NCBI GenBank assembly: GCA_947462335.1
Contig: OX381709.1
Location: 62,798,609-62,862,608 of the forward strand
Reading direction: 5' to 3'
Source: Harmothoe impar
Taxonomy: Eukaryota > Annelida > Polychaeta > Phyllodocida > Polynoidae
Length of the DNA: 64,000 bases
The notes under the pieces are model-generated. The model was not told the origin of the DNA. It saw nothing but the letters and a program-made list of their open reading frames with translations, and did no database searches. A program made the translations under genes and the position numbers. Below are positions 48,306 to 61,189 of the stretch, piece by piece (the first letter of the stretch is position 1; each line of letters begins with the position of its first letter).

Positions 48306-48865
48306 AGGGGAGGCCCACCTGCCCCTGACAGGCGCTTTGTGGGGCCGACCATGCTGTAAGGATCTTTATGGGAGGGCTATCGAAGAGCCATACTTAAGTG
48401 TTTACTGTTCATACTGTGTTCTCAGTTAGTGGAGAACTCTGTCTGAGATATCTGAGTGTGCACATTTTCTAATGTTAAATGCCTGCTACTAGTGTGTTGA
48501 ACCCCGCTTTTAGGTCTAGCTGTAGCAGCAAACCAGAACAGCTGAAGAAAGCAGGGGATTCGCTTGTGTGCTCTGTCATTGTTTTGAAACCCACGTTGAT
48601 TTTATGTTTAAAAAAACACCTTATAATTATGAGAAAGAGATTGCTTTGAATGTTCTCATACAAGTGTGTATGGTCTCTGAGAGATCATTGCTGTTATGTG
48701 TCCGAGTTAGCTGCATAGCTGATGACGGTGTCCTCTGCCACTATGTCATCTACATTTATGAAACACATTTTAAACACTTGTCATTCGATAGCTATTTGAT
48801 ATTCACTATATGAAAGAGGTCACCCTGGTGTCCGTGTTAGGAGTCCAGAAGCTTCTTCGATTAAT

Positions 48866-49300
48866 AGTCATTTGACAACTACAACAGCGACTAAAGAGTA
48901 CATTCAAAAGTGAATTGTCAATGTGATGCCAGGAGGTACACTTAAGATATCCTCTTACCAAAGTGCTTAGTCCCTACTGGGAGAAACCTAGTTATCAGGC
49001 TGGTTACTTGAAGAACTCTTGTTTGAGATCACCTGGGTGCTTTAGGTAACCCCTCACCACTACCTATGGCTATTTGGTTTTAAATCCCTCCTAGTGTGTC
49101 TTTATCATGAATGCTGAGGCTTCTCAGATGAATATAATTGTAACTTTTGTCAAGGAATGAATGCCATTTGAGAAACTGATGCAAAAATGGCACAATGACA
49201 ACAGTGAATTGCTGATAGAGCGCCAGGAGGCACAATTAAGGCATCCCCTTACCAAAGTAACCCAGTCCCTACTGGGAGAAGCCTCTGGCACCAAAAGGAC
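48866..49300 (+). repeat. Diverged tandem duplication near 49 kb
   Basis: GTGAATTG followed by GCCAGGAGG and then TCTTACCAAAGTGCTTAGTC, TCCCTACTGGGAGAA at 48910-48990 recurs at 49203-49290 with about 290-bp spacing. Weaker related stretches occur near 50425 (CGCCAGGAGGTACATTT) and 55790 (GTGCCAGGAAGG, TCCTCTTACTTTA), so this may be a dispersed repeat. Confidence 0.7.
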
Positions 49301-49564
49301 TTGTTTTACAGTTTCAGAAAGCCATTACGCATCATGAACAAATAGTATTTGCTCACAATCATTCCAACAGTATCTCGTCAGCTGTATCCTTTAGGTCTAT
49401 AGATAATACAGTAGCTATACCTTTTTCTACATAATTCTACAAAACCGAGCTAAATGAAAAAAAGGTCACTGAAAAGGGGAATTGCTAACTGTAAACCCAA
49501 TGCCTGGTGTACAGCTATCTAGTGAATGTCTGGACGGTGAGTACAGAGATAACCAAATAACCAT

Positions 49565-49578
49565 TGACGCATGCGTCA
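49565..49578. promoter_or_regulatory. Perfect 14-bp palindrome TGACGCATGCGTCA
   Basis: The core CGCATGCG resembles an NRF1 half and the ends TGACG/CGTCA resemble CRE/AP-1 halves. Could be a compound factor site; function unproven. Confidence 0.3.
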
Positions 49579-50829
49579 CAGCATGACGTGGACGTAGGAC
49601 GTACAAGACGTATAGGTAGAAGTGCCACCTGCTCGCAACCAGTGACAGAACGGCCGTCACGCCCCCTATGGGCGTGTTTATAAAGCAGACAGCGCCACAC
49701 CCGGTCGTCATTTCTATGCTCAGTAGCTCTCAGCAGCCTTAGCTATACGTTGATGCATCACCCCGGTAAACAGCATGGAATGAAATGTCACTTCTTCTTC
49801 AAGAATCCCTACTATGCAATAAATGCTGAGTTTTATATCTTATTCCTCTTTTTTCCTTGGTGGAGATGGCATATTGTGGACTGTATGGTAGAGGTGGGGA
49901 TAGCGGCTGGCGTGATGTGAATGATGGATGGTTCAGAATTCATATGAGATACAAGAAGTTTCCTGTTACCCCCAAGGTATGTTATCATTCTTAATATTTT
50001 AATGGAATGATGAATGACTGAGGATGTCAGCGTTGTAAAGCCTTCATTACATAGAGATGAGGCGCGCTGTGTTTTCTCATTCTCCCATAACGTATTTTAA
50101 TGCGGTAAAGCCTCGATGTAGGACGTGTGCTCGGTGATAATATGATTTATGTGGCAACTTTGTAAGGCCGTGGAGTGGGACAAAATGATATAATGCTCTA
50201 TTCCATATGGCTAATAGCTCCAGGGCCATCCCATTAATTAAATACCGTTTAAAGCTTAAGCAAGGGACTATCCTCTACCTTTCCTAACAGCTCATATAAT
50301 AAACCTTCTATGCAAAATAAAATGGCACTAAAATAGTATATTGATGGAAAGCTATAAAGCATTATATTATAATCCCTTTGCTGAAAATGTGACTGATGGG
50401 ATTAAGATACAATACATCAGGAGCCCGCCAGGAGGTACATTTGAGAGGCATTTAGTCTCAAAATGGCCGACAGTATAATGATTATCTTCATACTTTATTT
50501 TAATGATACACTGTATATTACTTTACCTTTCAATAGTTGTATTCGGTTAATCACCTCTGAACGTACCTGTAAACGGAAAAAAGAATGATTAATTGCAGGA
50601 TACAAATAGTCTAAAATGGTCATACACACTGATATTATGTCGAAAGTACAGTGGTCATGATAATTTACAATGTAGAAGGCATTCAGAAAGTGTGGTGTGG
50701 AAATAAAATCGAACGTGTGACTGCATCACAAATGACTCAGGGTCGGGGGGAAATGTAGTATCATCATATAGGAGTATACATATAATAATATTGTTCATCC
50801 CCAAATCCCAAGCTAATGTCCCAACCCCA

Positions 50830-51066
50830 TGTCCCAACCCCCGAGTCTCACCCCCGAGTCCCACCCCCGAGTCCCACCCCCGAGTCCCAACCCCGAGTCC
50901 CAACCCCGAGTCCCTCCCCCGAGTCCCAACCCCGAGTCCCAACCCCAAGTCCCAACCCCGAGTCCCAACCCCTAGTCCCACCCCCGAGTTCCACCCCTGA
51001 GTCCCAACCCCGAGTCCCACCCCCGAGTCTCACCCCCGAGTCCCAACCCCGAGTCCCTTCCCCTTC
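50830..51066. repeat. 13-bp minisatellite (G-quadruplex prone)
   Basis: About 17 units of GAGTCCCAACCCC, exact period 13 bp (gagt at 50882 and 50895 show it), with C for A variants at two positions. All plus-strand units are C-rich and the minus strand carries GGGGTTGGGACTC repeats. Three units make 39 bp, so translated frames show 13-residue Pro/Ser repeats. These are artefacts of composition. Confidence 0.93.
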
Positions 51067-51182
51067 CCCTTCCCCCGTTAACTAGACTCAGGGTCAGGTA
51101 GAGGTGTGAAGGGAAATGTATCATTTATCATAGTAAGAAAGAGAAAGGGTGCACTCTTGTATTAATGGGATTCTTAAAGATG

Positions 51183-51218
51183 TGACCTTTGACCTTGATT
51201 TTGACCTTTTTCCGACCT
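51183..51218. promoter_or_regulatory. DR1 nuclear-receptor element with extra half-sites
   Basis: TGACCTTTGACCT at 51183-51195 is a perfect direct repeat with one-base spacing (AGGTCAAAGGTCA on the minus strand), the preferred site of RXR heterodimers, HNF4 and COUP-TF. It overlaps TGACCTTGA (51190-51198, ERR/FTZ-F1 type) and is followed by TGACCT at 51202 and CGACCT at 51213. Confidence 0.45.
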
Positions 51219-54200
51219 AGATATCATCCAACACATAACAGAAATGAATTCAGCACCTTTGGTTTACCCTAGTCCACTATCCATATCCATCCATTGCTCC
51301 CCCTATTATATCCTGGCTGGACTGTTTCGGATAGCATACCTAAATTGTGCGTCACAAGTCAGGAACTCACAACTACCTATAGGCCTGCACCACACAACCT
51401 ATAGGTCGCATGACGCAGGTGCCCTAAGAAAGCCACACCGAGTGAGGCAAGCCGCGCAAAAGAAGGGTATACTCAAAAAAAATGTGGACATTGACTTTCT
51501 TTTGGGGGGGTACTTAGGCCCAAATTCAAATTTTCATGTTCCCCGATCTTGGCTATCTATGTCTTTTGTCCTCTCACGTCTATGTCAGACACACACTGAA
51601 TAAAAAGCTCCCATGTCCATATTGTAAGTAACAGCGAATAGTGCTTAGTAGGGTCTGAGCTATATGCTACTACAGGGTTGTCTGTTTTTGTTCTCAAAAT
51701 ATTTGTCATGTATTGAACAAGACTGGACAGCAACATATATATTAGATTACCATTAAATTACCATACCGGTATCTAACATACTGCAGCGTATGTTGGGCCT
51801 AGTATATGATATAGGATGGCATCTCCTTTGGGAAATAGTGTAGTACTTCCCTGTGTTAAATTACCATTGGATCCAGTCAAAGCTTGCTGAAAAAAAGTGT
51901 CTCACCCCGGTTTGGTCGGCTGCCGAGATCTGTCCCATTGACTTAGCACTGAGCCCGTTCAATATGTAACTGTTAAATGTCAAGGGTTATCTACAGGCTC
52001 CCATAGGGCTCTATGCTGAAGCAAATTACCACCATTTTAGACACAAAATTAAAATCATGCTTTTCAGGGGGAAGCGTTTGAAAATGGATTAAAGCGCGAT
52101 CACATAGGAAGGACAACATTGTACCGCATCTAGTGACACAAAATTGAGAGAAAAAGCTCCAATTTTGAAGGAATGACAGCTGTTTTAAATTTTAGGCTCA
52201 GAGACCCCCTGCTACCCGTCGCACAAGACTCAGAGTAACCCTGAGTCAATAATGCGGTTTAAATATATGAGTGGCAGTTTCATATGCAGGTGGAGATGAT
52301 ATGTGTATTATATTGAGTTATCGTAACTGCAAAGCATCGGTGTAGAGCTCTCATGCCGTCACCCACACCTAAAATCCATTCATAGTATGGCAAATAGTGA
52401 TAAGGGTGATGACACAATCTTTCAGCAAGAGAAATCTAGACCCAGATCACTCAATGAAGGAATAGCATCTGGTATCAGAAAAAAGACAGTTATTTTGAAA
52501 TTCAAACAATCGCTTCCGGTGTTTAATAACAAGACAACATAACATATATGCAACTATGTAGGAACTATATGTAGTAGATGAAACGGTCAAAACATAAATG
52601 CTTCTTCCTTTGGCAAATATTTCCAGGCTGTGAAAATATGGCGTGAGGGAGGAGCATGTAGGGTTGTCTGCGTATGGCGTCCACCCTGACAGTGATATAA
52701 AGCTTGCCGATAAATGTCCCTGCCCTACCTGCCAGCGCCAAGGGAGGACATATGGGCCCTCCTCCAGCAGCTACAAACCCCTCCTCCTCCCCGCCCCCTC
52801 CACAGCCATTCCCCCAGGTAGCATGATGTAGGGAAGTACTGCTGTGAGGCCTGGGGCCAGCCGGAGCAGCCATCATACCTGGGGATATAGTAGGGCCATA
52901 AGATGTCCACCGAGACCAAACCCTCTGTATATAGTAGGGCTCCCACATTTTCTACATGTTAATGTCACTTTCAGAACTATGCCCATCGATCAAATCGAGA
53001 TGTTTCTCTATTATTTTAGAGAAAAGTATGCTGCCAGGAGAGAAACATTGTGGGAACCCCAACGTTGATCATACCTGAATTTATCAGTGTGTCGGCATTT
53101 CTCAGTAACAAAAGCAGCTATATGCAGATTAATACCTCCAAGCCCCCTCCTCCCTCACCACTGCCACACCAGTCTGGCACAGTGTTGAAGAGGGCATGTA
53201 CACATAGGGTAAAGGGGGCAGGTAAGAACAGTGGTCTGACAGGGAGTGTCAGTGCTCACCTGGACGGAGGGAGGTCTCCAGGTGGTCCCTGTTTTACATT
53301 CCTGGTCTTACACCAGTGCCGACGGCACCTGGCCAGTCACTGATGACTCCGGCTGGCCTGTCAATCATACCTCCCTGCACCTCAGCTTTATCTGCCTACA
53401 GATAACATCCACCAATGGAGATCCAAAACCAGCCAGACAATCTTTCCCAACCAGGAACTCTACAGGTACACACAACCATGATAACTTATAGCTAGCTGAC
53501 CACTGAACTACCCAGGCCTCATATGTGGGTCTTTTGAGCAATGGTGGGTAGCATCAATGATAATGTTCAGATCAATCTCAGTCAATGTGACACCTCAATT
53601 TGGAGAGGGATCAAGGCGATCACCAGTTGACCACAGCCCCCAATATGATACTCATGCCTGTAACAGGCCCGGGGGAGGGGGGTGTAGGTCAAATGCAGGT
53701 GAGTTCTTCGGTAGGAATGACCACATCTACTCCACTGCTGATATTCTATGTATCATTCTCCTCCTCCAGTCCTTTGAAGGATAAGCACACATCTAACCCC
53801 CTCCAAACACACAATCTGCTTCCCCTCTTGCCTATAGACAGCCATGTTCCGCCCCTCTTATAGTTCTTATTTCACATGAAGTAGATACTACATAGGATAA
53901 GGTTGCCTCATTCAAAGACGTCTAATAAAACGGAAATTTCAATCTGTGTCAGTAGCTCAGGCAAAGTGTGCATTGAGTGTTAGGGTAGGCTGTACTTAGT
54001 GTTAGAGCAATTTCAGCAATTGCCTTTGTATATAATGTTGTTTATGACTTTAGGTTGAGCACTCTCGATGAGCAACAGAAGTGTTTTGAAGAGGCACACC
54101 TCCATGTTATTTTACCTGTCAGAACAGGTTGAACGTATCCAGACGCCTGGAATATACAGGGATTATCTTTATAACCATGTAGAAATGCACACAGCTGTTA

Positions 54201-54395
54201 CAACACCATAAACCTGCTCCCTCCGTGATGACTTCCTCCATAACGCTGTCGCTAACAATAACCACCTACATCTTCCTGGTATGCAGGTCGGGCATTTCTC
54301 TGCAGTGGAGAATCAAAGGCATGCCCAGGTGAGTACGGCGCGCGAGCACAGCTCACTAGTCATGGTGGTCGGGTTAAAGCTCGGCCGGGGGGTTG

Positions 54396-54487
54396 CCACC
54401 AGGGGGCGTGTGTGGGGGGCAGGTAATGGCCACCAGGCAGAGATCAAAGACGGGTCAGTTGTAACTGGCCACCATGACGCATGCGCA
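54396..54487. promoter_or_regulatory. CTCF-like site and NRF1-like site in a GC-rich patch
   Basis: CCACCAGGGGGCGT at 54396-54409 matches 13 of 14 CTCF core positions. CGCATGCGCA at 54478-54487 is NRF1-like. Both lie in a CpG-richer region (about 54.3-54.8 kb). No exon or transcription start was recognised next to them. Confidence 0.38.
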
Positions 54488-54880
54488 TTTCACCGCCCGC
54501 TGATGAAGACGCCGGTGGCGCCACCTATTCCTGACAGCGCCCACACTGCCGGAGTAACCTTAGCCCAAGTCGGCCCCGCATCTCTCACGCAGCTACTGGA
54601 GGAGGCCAGCCTCCATCATGCCTCCCATTAATCATCAAGGCCGGCAAATATTTGTCAGAGCAAAGATACATGCGGCTTAGGGGGCCGTTGCTGCCCCCCG
54701 TGTGGAGTCGATCTGGTCCGAAACCTCCCCCTGGCGGGGATTTGGGTTACTACACGCCGGAAGTGGGCGAGTTGACATGCGCAGTGGTCAATGGAGCGGA
54801 AAGGTTAGAAGTGGGCTATTTGTTCCCGATGGTGCGGTGCTCCGTTATGGGGTATGAGATGGTTGACAGGAGTGTATGCT

Positions 54881-54907
54881 GGGGGGGGGGGGGGGGGTCG
54901 GGGGGCT
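54881..54907 (+). repeat. Poly-G run
   Basis: About 17 consecutive G, then TC and six more G. Unlike the MITE copies, it has no TIR around it. Confidence 0.9.
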
Positions 54908-57900
54908 CTGACAGTGATACAAATGCAGTTTTTCCCCTCTTTCCTGGAAGGTATGTTTCGCAAACTTCACACCAATTTTAAAGCTTCTCATTGCAACCAT
55001 ATGCATGCCAGTGCAGATATAAGTTGCTCTTGTCCTATATGTTTATCATTTTACTGTTTCCTCGCACTATTCAAACTATAATATTATATGCTAGTCTAAC
55101 GCTATAGGCCGATAGGCATACCCAGAGTAAAGGCAGTGTCGAGTGGAATATGATGTTTAAATGTAGTTAAATGCTATACCAGCTCCCATGCCTCACAACT
55201 GTGGCTCCTGGCTGCAATACAACCTGCCTAGCTCTAAGATACAGTTACCTCCATGTATATAGAAACCCTTTCCATTCAACTGCACACCTATACAGACTTG
55301 AAATGTTCGTGTCGTGATAAGCATCACTCAATGAATAATGCAACCAAATTACCAAAATACGGCTCGTGGGCCCAGTGTTATGTTACCTCATTTACCCATT
55401 GGAGGGAAGCCTTTGCTAAGTTCATCACCATATCGCATGGGATACTAATAAAGCGTACTTCAATAGCTTTCCATCGCGTGTTAAACATTATGATGGTCTT
55501 TTCATGGCAGATGCGTTGATGCCCTGGATCGATTGAGGTGCATTTTGTGTCAAAATGTGATTATTTCTCCGTGTTCTACACTCCATATTTGGTAAAGTTT
55601 CGATGCGCGGCATGTAACTTAAATACGCCATGATAGGTGTATTACTTCTTTCCAAACTGCAGTGCGATAGGAAATATTCAGACTATAAATCACATCATGC
55701 AACAGACGTGATCATTGTTTTGTTATGCGATGTGAAAAATGCTCCAAAATAAACAGGAGACAGACTACAACACCCAGGGGTGTGCCAGGAAGGGCATACT
55801 AAGATCCTCTTACTTTAACATTAGTTGGGGAGAAGGGCGTAAATATTGATATAATCCTTAGAGGTATGTTCGCTGTGGGTCTCCCTGGTTGTCAGTCCGA
55901 GGGAACTGTGTGCTCATAAAGTAAGCACTGTCTGTGGAGCCCACCTAAGCGGCAGCCCTCACCTCTCCAATAATTCATCAGATTTGGACGGAAACCTATG
56001 ACGGATGACGAAAAGAGGGGACGCCACGTCGCCCTCTCTGACGAATAGGCCCACGGCAAGGGGTAACAATTAATAATTTAGAATAATTCTTACTTATAAA
56101 GACTCTCCGCGCAATGGCAAAAAATGGGGGGGGGGGATTGAATGTGGATCGTGTCATAACTCTTTCACCCATCAGTTGGCACCCCATATCGGGATGTGCC
56201 TGTATGGAGGAAGAAAGAGAGATGTATGGACCTGCCTTTTCTATACAAATCAGAATCAACTGATGATGAAACTGTGTGTTAGAATCCATAAAGTAATGTT
56301 TCAGACCTGCCTACTGTTAGCACGAAAATCAGAGCTGAATATAACGAAGCCAAATATGATGAGATGTACCATATAATACAATGAAAAAAGCGTGTGTGCA
56401 GAGATGAAACTTCTTCCTTTCCAATTTGTGAATCTGCCACACTACAGCCATTGCCATTATATTCACATCTGTAATCATTTTGACATATATGAATCTGGGG
56501 TATACATGCCACGAAACAAAACATAATTATAACACAAGTTGATTTGGTGTAAAAAAATGTTTTCACGAGATTCTGTGAGCGGTTAAACACATGTTTTACA
56601 CAAGTTTCATCACACAAGTTATACACGATCAAGTTATACAATATCATGTTTTTTTTTTGTGTTTCATGCCCACGTCAAAGACATATGTCAGACACGTCAA
56701 TTACCGCTTGCATAATCGCGTGAAAACAGGAGTCAGCACCCGGGGTAAATTGTGTTAAACATGTATCTTTAACACAAGTTAAACACAAAATGTTGTTTCC
56801 AGGGTGACGCTTGCCACCAAATGATGACATGGGCGAATATTTTTCGTCTTTGGAACCATAATAATTTTCACGAATTGTTACTGTACCAATACTGCATACC
56901 TCCCTCTCTCCAGCTTGCCACCCATTCAACAGGGCCATGAAGTTATGAAAAGGGATACCCTGGATGTGAAACTACCCCAAAATACCCTCTCATATACAGG
57001 CATTGTTCAGCAGCCTGAATGCAGGCACGAGGGCGATGTAGGAGGCTCTACTGCAGGGTATCCATCACTGGCATCAGCCTCGGCTCCTCTCCAACTTTAC
57101 CTCTAATGGTTATGCTGTGTTCTATTTGTAGGCCCTACAGCCCAGACAGCATTGGTCCCTGGGGCCCATAATTATGTGTTTTCCTTGGGTTATGGTCCCT
57201 TTTGTCCAGTGCTGTAAGCCCAGGAAAAATGTTTTTTCGTGAATACACTGTGAATTTCTCAAAAACATGCTGACATCTGATTTTCCTCCAGACATCACCT
57301 TTTATTGTATTATATTCCTGCCTGCGGGTTCTACAGGCGGCTTTACTGAAGAGTGTCCGTCAGCCTCCCTCCCCATCTACCCATACCTCTGTGGCTGTAT
57401 TCATTTCTGCATATCCTATATATGGAGGTCTACTGAAGGGGCCCATAATGCAGTCTCCCTCCCTATCCTCATCCCTGAGGCTGTACTACCCAGTACTCTC
57501 TGCATTTCCTGGAATCACAGAACCCACTATCTTTAATTCTGAGTCTACTGCGTCTTCAGCACTTAGCCTATACCACCCAATGCGGTGCTTTGTGTTAAGA
57601 GACAATTCGTGTTCCAACAGATATCATGTATGATCAATAACATATTATGTTTCTGTTCAATTATCATGGTATAACATCGTTTGTTAACTCAATTTGGTCA
57701 CATACTGAAAGCTATTGCTGGCTCTCTATAGACAAGTAGCCAACCCATTGTAACATGCTTCCGCAGGGAGTTTTATCAATCGTTTGGAGTGATTAACATG
57801 CATGTTCATGTGACGTATTCAGTAACCCCAACAGATTGATCCTGGATTTCCTCATCAGATAGCACTTGACAGTTTGCACCTGATACTTGATGCTCACTAT

Positions 57901-59409
57901 ATACAGCACCCTTTGTGGACCATTAGGCAGACTACACTATCTTGGTAGCCAGACGCCGACAGCCAACACGTAATGGCCCACGTCACGAAGGGAAGCTGTA
58001 TAACCACAGTGAGCGTTCTGACAGTGCACAGCATCTGAGGCAGCTAAAAGCTATGACCTACGCTACTGTACATCTTGACATAGCTGGCAGCATATCATAT
58101 AAGAGTGGACTGATTTGTCATATAAAGCTCTTTATATCTCCCCCTCTTGCTCCGAGCTTTCAATGTAGCTAAATCTAACGTTGGCTGTTCCGAAATAGAT
58201 GGGATATATTTCCTTTGTGTAGGAAGTGGTGCTTCGTGTTAACAACAGGGAACGAAATTGGACTCCAGGAGGAACAGAAAAGGTTCACTCCCTTCCGGAG
58301 ATAATACCAAAATAGAGAGGAGGGTGGGGGGAAACAAAAAAATGCTTTCCCGCTTACTCAAGAACTCATTGTTGTTAAATAATGACGACTTCCCTTTAGC
58401 CGTGCGGATTCTAGGCAGTCAGTCACTGACCCACTTCCGTATTACTACCACTCAATAGACTGTTATTCACGCAACACCTTCCTTATCGTAGAATCCAACC
58501 AGGTTATTTGCCGTGCCTCAATGCCCTGAGAAAAGCCTAGATAGATTGGTGAGTAGCGGGGTGAGTAGGCGGATGGGGATGCCCCTGCTGTAAGACAAAG
58601 CCACCATATCTCCGTGGGAGCAACTCACAGCGGGCTAGCACTGAGCAACTCATGGAGGATGAGGGACAGACACCACTGTTATGAGAAAAGAAGCACAACA
58701 CAACGTAATCAACTGCAAGTGGCTACTTCAGCGATAGCATTTAGCCATTTGAGCATTGCATTAATCTTCTATCACATTACAATCTTACTTAGAGCCTGGC
58801 CCGATCTGAACAGTATTCTCCGAAACCTCACAGCTAAGCTCTTCTCAAATTGATTCTGATAGTAAAGTTGAAGCTGTCGGGAATATTGCATAGCATATTC
58901 AATACTATCTCATCTACTCGCCGTAGTTCTCAGCATGCTGTAATAACTTCATGTATTGTATAACCTTCAGGGCCGCAGTGATATAAAATCAATACGTTCT
59001 TGGGCTCTTAAATAAACCAGTTAGATATACTAGATAAATAGCTATCTATCTATAGGACAAGACGATATATTTCTACCTGAACAGGAGGCAATCTGTGAGT
59101 GAACTAGGAGGAAGACAAACTAGATTTACTCTGTGGTTTCTATCTTTAAATTCTATAAACACAATATAGGAGCAGTATAAACCCTATCCCCCTCGTTCCA
59201 TACAGCCAGCAGAGCTGTAAAACAAAGGAACCAAATATCCATAATTATGCCCGGCGGCCAGTTATTTCTCACGGTATCTATTTGGTTGCATGACCGCAAT
59301 TTCTCTCTATTCTTGATCCGTGCTCGAGCATGACCCCTGGCCGACCATGCGACCTTGTCTGACCAGTTGCCCTCTGACCTTACAGATGAGCAGCTGACCT
59401 TAAGACCGT

Positions 59410-59507
59410 GAGCAGCTCCCAATGTGGGTTCACAGCGGCGAGTAGCTCATCATGTACATGGCATTATGGGCGAGTGGCTGCGGTTGATCAGCCTAAAAGA
59501 GCAGCTC
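59410..59507. repeat. GAGCAGCTC pair with variants
   Basis: Exact copies at 59410 and 59499. Related GAGCAACTC/GAGTTGCTC near 58618, 58643 and 59648 and GAGTAGCTC near 59442 make a fourth cluster of this motif. Confidence 0.75.
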
Positions 59508-59994
59508 TATTGCTGCTTAATATACTTAGACCCCGCTGCTTGACTCTGGGCATTAGCGTGCTCATCTGTTATTAGGACGAGGCAATAGGAAGGGGGCAAT
59601 GGACATGTTGTTATCATATAGAGTGTGAGCATGTAGTTGTTAGGGGTGAGTTGCTCTATACATACCTCTTGGTTACAGAACTGCTCATATCATTGTAAAA
59701 AAGCATTGCTGGCAGTACTTCTAAGCATACTGATATACGACACCGAGCCCATTGTTTATAGAAGTGTTATTTCCTTGAATGTAAATTAGGGGTCCTCATT
59801 TTAATGCTTGGCGATTTCATTATAGATAGTATGCTTATCGGCTGGTGATATTACATGGCACGATGATATCTAACAAAGAGTTATAAACACGTCAAACAAC
59901 AATGTTTATTCAAAAGGAAGGCCTTCCAGTCCATAAGTACTCCCCTAACAAAATAATAATGGTGTGCATAATCCATGAGAGCTGAGAAGTCAAG

Positions 59995-60270
59995 GGTCAA
60001 ATAGGGGATACACGGACTATAGGATATCAGGGAAATTTGGCAATTTAATAATGCTATCTGACAGCTGAAAAGAATGTGCAGAAAGGAAAGTACCCAGATA
60101 TTATGGAAATTGGACATTTTCTGGCATTGGGCCAGACAACCCATCAACGCATTCAGTGCACATTGATATCCATTTCGGCAATTTGATAATCCAACACTTC
60201 CATGAATTCACATTTCCTCATTAAAACACAGCATCTCTTGAAAATCAAAAGAATGTAGATATCACAGGAA
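59995..60270 (+). repeat. Short diverged tandem duplication
   Basis: GATATCAGGGAAATTTGGCAATTTAATAATG-type sequence at about 60025 is echoed by GATATCCATTTCGGCAATTT at 60166, and AAAAGAATGTGCAG near 60068 by AAAAGAATGTAGAT near 60247. Two units of roughly 140-180 bp. Confidence 0.5.
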
Positions 60271-61189
60271 CTTTCAGGGGAGAACATTGGTCTCTATTCA
60301 CCTAGTACTCAGGCAGACATGGTCTGACCGATCGGGGCTGGAGGTGAGAGATGATTCGGGGTCATGGAGCTGCTGGCCCCATCAACAGCGGGTCGGGGAT
60401 CGATGTCATTCCATTACCTGGCATTACCCGTATCCCAAAGACGGCCAGGTCCTGCCTTCACAAGGCATCCTGGATCACCAACAAGGCCCTAATCTAACTA
60501 GGGGCCGAGCTCCACCTCCCACCAGCTCTGCTACTATCAAGTCATTGCCTAGTAGCAAAGCTCAGCCCTGCCATGCCTAGCAGCTTGCTGGCAGAAACAA
60601 CTGCCTCTGTCTCGTTATTGGGCTATTGCTCCGAGTGTAAGATTGGACCATCTTACATTATGTGATACATTCTAACTATTAGCTACAGCGATACACACAC
60701 GAGATGCTGATTAGCCTAATTGTGTGCTTCATTACTATACCTTCCCTGTGACTATACATGTCTGCATAGAAGTACTATAGCTATGTCACTCTTATATGAT
60801 GCTATAGTGAGGGGTATATATACGTCCCCTTCACTTCCACTCCAGCACGTCACTCTAGACAGGGCTATTAGCCCCACGCTAATGTCTGCTGTTCTTCTAG
60901 ACCCGACACTGATAATAAATCATGTTTTAGCGGCTGGTGAAAAGTGATGCAGTGTAAAAGAATGTTGTCGCTCAGTATGGCAATGACTCATTATTATACA
61001 ACATCTGCCGTTATTGCCACACTTATGGGCAGGTCCTTGCCTATAGAACATTTAATGTATGGACGAAGCAGAGTATATATCTACATTTCAGCGAATTCAA
61101 GGAATGTGCACAGGTGGCGTTTGCAATATATTGGTCTCGTTAAAAAGTATGCTTGTACATGTATAGAGTGAAAAATGGAGTAAACCAGT

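Noticed and set aside
50655..51085. Pro/Ser/Thr-rich and Gly/Val-rich repeat proteins on both strands
   Set aside because: All arise from the 13-bp minisatellite, whose period of 13 makes every frame open.
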